DNA of 64,000 bases from Ectobacillus funiculus (lineage in GTDB: Bacteria; Bacillota; Bacilli; Bacillales; Bacillaceae_G): the NCBI RefSeq assembly GCF_042429435.1, contig NZ_JBHMAF010000193.1, one strand, 5' to 3'. Below, in pieces: positions 60,736 through 64,000 of this stretch (the first letter of the stretch is position 1; every line of letters begins with the position of its first letter). The notes beneath the pieces were generated by a model. That model ran no database searches. It saw only the letters and a list, made by a program, of their open reading frames with translations, and was not told the origin of the DNA. The position numbers were made by a program, and so were the translations under genes.

Positions 60736-61584
60736 CTATTCCTGTTCTTGTAATAGAAACATAATTCGCTTATCCGTAAATTGTTGAATATCACTAATGA
60801 TATCGTATCCCCAATTTATAGCATATTCTAAAGGTTCATCCTTTGTCTTTGTCTTGTATAGATAAGAGAATACAAAGCGTGTTTGCGACACATCATTTTG
60901 AAAGTAATCCATTATTAAATATGGATACTCTTCTATGGTTTCCTTCATTTTTTCTATGTAATCATCATATAAAGCGTTGTCCTCCCAATCCTCATGGGAA
61001 CCAGTTGCTTCAAATAAAATACGGATTTCGCTGCTGTTTAGCACGTAAAGGGAAAAGGCTATATTGATAGCATGTGTACTTGTAGTCCAAGTGCCATCTG
61101 TAATTACTATAGGAGTGTTGAGAGGGAAAAGGGAAGCTGACTTAACACGTAAGAAATTTGTATATGCTCTAACTGTCTTCCCATCAAAGGTAAGCCCTTG
61201 TTCAGCAGCAGATGTTGCAGGTAAAACGTCATATGCATTTGCAACTGTGTCAAACTTTCTATAACTTGAAGTATCAGAGCTTGAACTGTTTAGAAGTGTA
61301 AAATATTTGTCTATATCAAATTCATTTTGGTTAATAATTTTTATTTCTGCACACGCTTCAATATAAATCGGAATATAGGTTTTATTTTTTTTGTAATTGA
61401 TAAGGTAAGCAGGAATACCCGTGTAGGAACCATCACTATTGCTAAGTAGGTTTACGCTTGAATGCAAAAGAGGGTATATTTCGCCCCTTTTCAATACTAC
61501 TTTTTCTGCTTGATTGGTTTGGTCGGTGTGATTCACTTCAAATGAATGTGTCACTAATAGTACAATGCCTTGGCTTAGATCCAT
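60736..61584 (-). CDS. Hypothetical protein (282 aa)
   Basis: Start at ATG 61584 with AAGGAGGGGTG; the earlier start has no RBS. No signal peptide or membrane helix. Two regions: residues 1-110 with beta-rich VLLVTHSFEVNHTD and TYIPIYIEACAEIKI; residues 150-282 with FPLNTPIVITDGTWTTSTHA and a helical end (YIEKMKETIEEYPYLIMDYF). I do not recognise the family. The product might be a sporulation or phage-type structural protein; no evidence decides it. Confidence 0.7.
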   Translation of the reverse strand: MDLSQGIVLLVTHSFEVNHTDQTNQAEKVVLKRGEIYPLLHSSVNLLSNSDGSYTGIPAYLINYKKNKTYIPIYIEACAEIKIINQNEFDIDKYFTLLNSSSSDTSSYRKFDTVANAYDVLPATSAAEQGLTFDGKTVRAYTNFLRVKSASLFPLNTPIVITDGTWTTSTHAINIAFSLYVLNSSEIRILFEATGSHEDWEDNALYDDYIEKMKETIEEYPYLIMDYFQNDVSQTRFVFSYLYKTKTKDEPLEYAINWGYDIISDIQQFTDKRIMFLLQEQE

Positions 61585-61727
61585 ATTTTCACCCCTCCTT
61601 GTTGTCGTATTATTACTTTTACTATACAACTCATCTATTCTCCTCCTTACTTACTTAAACTTCTGTAATTCATTTTTGTTTTTAATGGTACATAAATTAG
61701 GGAATATAGCAGCTTCAATCAAGGGGT

Positions 61728-61857
61728 TCCACTTTAAGGGTATAACTTTCTGACGAGAAGTTGATTTGATTTGATGTATTTTAGGAATACAGTATAAATG
61801 CAACTACGCCTTTGTCTTCGCTCAAAGGCAGGGCTCGCCAGTCGGCGAGTTTTCTTT
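61728..61857 (+). repeat. Dispersed structured repeat, copy 20 (left half decayed)
   Basis: The left half has lost most of the apical loop; the right half is intact with CTCGCC-AGTC-GGCGAG and TTTTCTTT. Confidence 0.9.
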
Positions 61858-61992
61858 GCACTGTATGAAAAGATAAATTCCCAGCTGGAAGTTCATTCGA
61901 CGTAGTGGGGAATTTTAGGAATACAGTATAAGTGCGACTACGCCTCTGTCTTTGCCCAAGAGCGGGGCTTGCCACTCAGCAAGTTTTCTTTA
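61858..61992 (+). repeat. Dispersed structured repeat, copy 21 (complete, tandem)
   Basis: Starts at the TTTCTTT tail of copy 20. Outer arms CACTGTA / TACAGTA, inner arms AATTCCC / GGGGAATT. Terminal hairpin is CTTGC / GCAAG then TTTTCTTT, where other copies have CTCGC / GCGAG: a double compensatory change. Confidence 0.95.
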
Positions 61993-62056
61993 TCATTTGA
62001 TTTTGCTCTCCTGCATATATGTATAACCACAAGAAATGAAAACGGGGGTGCAATCA

Positions 62057-62593
62057 ATGAATTACCCAATTTATAATCAAGACCGCCCGCATAAATGTGA
62101 AGAAATATTTCGATATCTTCAAACATTTCCTCATCACATTGTCTACATTTCGAAAAATTTCCGTTCTAAGGGCCAACAGCAGCTGCAATCCACTCATATA
62201 TATCCAAGGGATGGATTATCGATAGAACTACATTGGGAATGTCAGTCTATTTGGATTCCCTCTAAATTATCGACTATGGGGAAATTACTCAGGATGCAGG
62301 AGGAAGACCTCATCACATTAGTTGATTTTAAAATTTTACGTTTTTCTAAAAGCCACTCCTTATCACATCGATCTTTATTAGATACAGCAACTAGAAATCT
62401 ATATTATTCTAAAGTTCTTCAAAATAGGGAAAGACAACTCTACACGCAGCAGGAATACGAGCTGCTTGAACATCAAGTGAGGGAACCAAGCTCTATCCCA
62501 GATTTGTTTTTTGTATTTTTAGCAGATGAGATAACAAAAGCCATTGAATTTGAAAAGTATTATGAGAATGAAAAGAAAAAGATGGAAGAATAA
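62057..62593 (+). CDS. Hypothetical protein (178 aa)
   Basis: Start at ATG 62057 with GGGGGTG; the ATG at 62036 is poorer. Soluble, with many aromatic residues in the first half (RPHKCEEIFRYLQTFPHHIVY) and a charged helical C-terminus (FVFLADEITKAIEFEKYYEN, EKKKMEE). I do not recognise it. A hairpin follows. Confidence 0.65.
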   Translation: MNYPIYNQDRPHKCEEIFRYLQTFPHHIVYISKNFRSKGQQQLQSTHIYPRDGLSIELHWECQSIWIPSKLSTMGKLLRMQEEDLITLVDFKILRFSKSHSLSHRSLLDTATRNLYYSKVLQNRERQLYTQQEYELLEHQVREPSSIPDLFFVFLADEITKAIEFEKYYENEKKKMEE

Positions 62594-62654
62594 AGGAATC
62601 AGACGGAATTTGCTGTATGTTCGGGAAGCGTAGCAGTAAAGGATAACGGTTGGA

Positions 62655-62697
62655 AGAAAGGTAGCATTGCTTATGCAAGGAATGCTACCTTTCTTGG
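62655..62697 (+). terminator. Rho-independent terminator of the 178-aa gene
   Basis: GAAAGGTAGCATT pairs with AATGCTACCTTTC around a 12-base loop; the tail is TTGG, so only moderately T-rich. Confidence 0.75.
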
Positions 62698-62749
62698 TGA
62701 TAAAAAGGTGTGCTTGTGAGGATACCTTACATATACACCTGAAATCTTA

Positions 62750-62893
62750 TCAAGTAAATAATTTGTCTAAATACAAGATGAACTTTTCATCCTCTAAACA
62801 GGCTTCACAAATTTGCAAATCGTTTTGATCTAGCCGTTGCTCTAGTTCTTCTTGCGTTATACTACAAAGACAAGCTTTATCAACTCGTTCCAT
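62750..62893 (-). CDS. Small Cys-containing protein (47 aa)
   Basis: Minus-strand ATG 62893 with AAGGAAGTG eight bases before it. MERVDKACLCSITQEELEQR, LDQNDLQICEACLEDEKF, then ILYLDKLFT. CxC and CxxC motifs suggest a single zinc site. Unknown family; too short for most gene finders. Confidence 0.55.
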   Translation of the reverse strand: MERVDKACLCSITQEELEQRLDQNDLQICEACLEDEKFILYLDKLFT

Positions 62894-63097
62894 TTTTTTC
62901 ACTTCCTTGGTTCTATACTTTAATAAATGAACTCTGTATGTATAGCTTGACCAAAATCATCATTTTCAATCTCCTTCAAAACAAGTTGTTCGCTTCTGGT
63001 CGTCTTTAAGGAATAAAGCACAATTTCAATGAAATAATAAGATGGAAGACAATACATTATAATTGTACAAAAGCACGGAAATGGGAGGCGCAATAAG

Positions 63098-63250
63098 ATG
63101 ACAGACAAACAGCAGCAAAAAAGGCCGCTTGGATCACCTGGGGAGCGGAACCAGCAACAATATCATATGGATTTACCGCCGGTTAACTTTAAAAAGAACA
63201 GCAATGTTGTTTCTAACCCTTATGAGGATGATTTAAAAATGAAGAATTAA
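63098..63250 (+). CDS. Small hydrophilic protein (50 aa)
   Basis: GGGAGGCG lies 7-8 bases before ATG 63098. MTDKQQQKRPLGSPGERNQQ, QYHMDLPPVN, FKKNSNVVSN, PYEDDLKMKN. Disordered, Gln/Asn/Pro-rich, like many small sporulation-related proteins, but not recognised. A strong terminator follows. Confidence 0.65.
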   Translation: MTDKQQQKRPLGSPGERNQQQYHMDLPPVNFKKNSNVVSNPYEDDLKMKN

Positions 63251-63253
63251 ACC

Positions 63254-63291
63254 AAAAACCACGCTAGCAAAAAAAGTAGCGTGGTTTTTTT
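63254..63291 (+). terminator. Rho-independent terminator of the 50-aa gene
   Basis: AAAACCACGCTA pairs with TAGCGTGGTTTT, then TTT. Confidence 0.93.
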
Positions 63292-63491
63292 GCGGCTGAG
63301 AGAATAAATAAATACATTAGTGATTGGTATTTGTGACGAAAATGTGAACGAAATAAAAAATAATGTTAGATTTTATTACAACAAACGACATATTATACAA
63401 GGTTGATAGTATGATACATTCATGAAAATAAGAGAGTTATCAATTTTATGTGATTAAATATGACATTATAAAAGCAAGGCGGGTTGATACG

Positions 63492-64000
63492 ATGGAAGAA
63501 AAAAGAAGAACCTCAATACTAGTGTTATCTACAATGGCAATGATAGTCTCATTTGCTGTTTGGTCGGTCTTCGCACCTATCGCCACAAAAATTCAGCAAA
63601 TGTATCATTTAAGTACAACAGAAAAGAGTATTCTAATAGCTGCCCCAGTTTTGTTAGGATCTTTGTTGCGTATTCCCATGGGAATTTTGACGGATCGCTA
63701 TGGCGGCAGGAGAATATATGCTCTAACATTATTATTTCTTATAGTACCCATGATTGGAGCGGGATTTACTCATTCCTATGAGATGCTATTATTCTGGGCA
63801 TTTCTTATCGGTATGGCAGGAACAACATTTGCTATTTCGATTACATACGTGTCCAGATGGTATCCTCCACAAAAACAAGGTCTAATTCTTGGGATTGCAG
63901 GTATGGGGAATTTAGGATCAGCAGTAGCAAACTTTCTAGTTCCTATGATCTTTGCTTCCTACGGTCTTCCTTGGGTATTTTGGGGATTAGCATTTGTAAC
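63492..64000 (+). CDS. NarK/NasA-type nitrate/nitrite MFS transporter, N-terminal part, cut by window edge
   Basis: 169 residues are visible and the frame is open to the last base. Major-facilitator protein with at least five helices here. GSLLRIPMGILTDRYGGRR carries the conserved Arg of the nitrate-binding helix, and GIAGMGNLGSAVAN is the nitrate signature of NarK/NasA transporters. RBS is weak (AAGGCGGG). Three TGTGA motifs upstream (63332, 63343, 63449) are FNR/CRP-type half-sites but do not form a proper palindrome. Confidence 0.9.
   Translation, partial: MEEKRRTSILVLSTMAMIVSFAVWSVFAPIATKIQQMYHLSTTEKSILIAAPVLLGSLLRIPMGILTDRYGGRRIYALTLLFLIVPMIGAGFTHSYEMLLFWAFLIGMAGTTFAISITYVSRWYPPQKQGLILGIAGMGNLGSAVANFLVPMIFASYGLPWVFWGLAFV

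Noticed and set aside
47697..61992. Possible CRISPR-like array in the tandem repeats
   Set aside because: The units are about 134 bp, abut each other without spacers, and carry terminator hairpins. No cas genes are present.
61781..62126. Minus-strand frames of 64 and 62 aa across copies 20-21
   Set aside because: Again translated repeat DNA (both share the GQRQRRS or AKTEA-type ends); no start signals.
63332..63453. FNR/CRP site upstream of the NarK-type gene
   Set aside because: Three TGTGA half-sites are seen, but none has a TCACA partner at six bases.

Overview
The window is AT-rich DNA from an endospore-forming member of the Bacillales. The evidence is a complete gerK-type germinant-receptor operon, two gamma-type-SASP-like genes with sigma-G-like promoters, a KinA/KinE-type sporulation kinase, a KapD-like exonuclease, a YppF-like protein, a collagen-like spore-surface protein and Gram-positive-type RBSs and terminators throughout. 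I cannot name the species; a Brevibacillus/Aneurinibacillus-type member is possible. Almost all of it is ordinary chromosome.

Layout. 1-470: 3' end of a group II intron (HNH end of its maturase, then domain V). 0.65-8 kb: Lrp regulator, YitT and EamA membrane proteins, collagen-like protein, exonuclease, a YkuD-like secreted protein, a YwaF-like membrane protein. 8.3-22 kb: sugar-utilisation region with two near-duplicate Gfo/Idh/MocA dehydrogenases, an ABC importer without its own ATPase, a TIM-barrel isomerase, an ASRT-fold protein, an AraC regulator, two sulfatase-superfamily hydrolases whose nucleophile is Thr, and YesL. Four cre-like sites suggest CcpA control. An RsgA paralogue sits inside it with an 18-aa leader ORF and a hairpin covering its ribosome-binding site. 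22-42 kb: housekeeping and spore genes (YhaM-like RNase, PpaC, DsbA-like, MgtC, SASPs, AnsA/AnsR, band-7 protein, YjbQ, PurT, sensor kinase). 42-45 kb: an IscB/HEARO (omega-RNA) element inserted cleanly in a metallo-beta-lactamase-fold gene. 45-51.5 kb: HAD phosphatase, ExoIII, DJ-1/PfpI, FabH-FabF behind a FapR-like palindrome, potassium channel. 51.8-56.1 kb: gerKA-gerKC-gerKB-like operon with a convergent D-subunit gene. 57-64 kb: cyclophilin lipoprotein, dUTPase, DUF502, FAD oxidoreductase, several small unknown genes and the start of a NarK-type transporter.

The most unusual feature is a family of about 134-bp structured repeats. I count 21 full or partial copies, all between genes or just touching gene ends. 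Each full copy has a long imperfect hairpin with compensatory changes between copies, then a GC-rich hairpin with a T tract that looks like a Rho-independent terminator. Several copies begin exactly at the T tract of a host gene's terminator, and tandem copies begin at the T tract of the preceding copy. This suggests a mobile element that targets terminators and carries its own.
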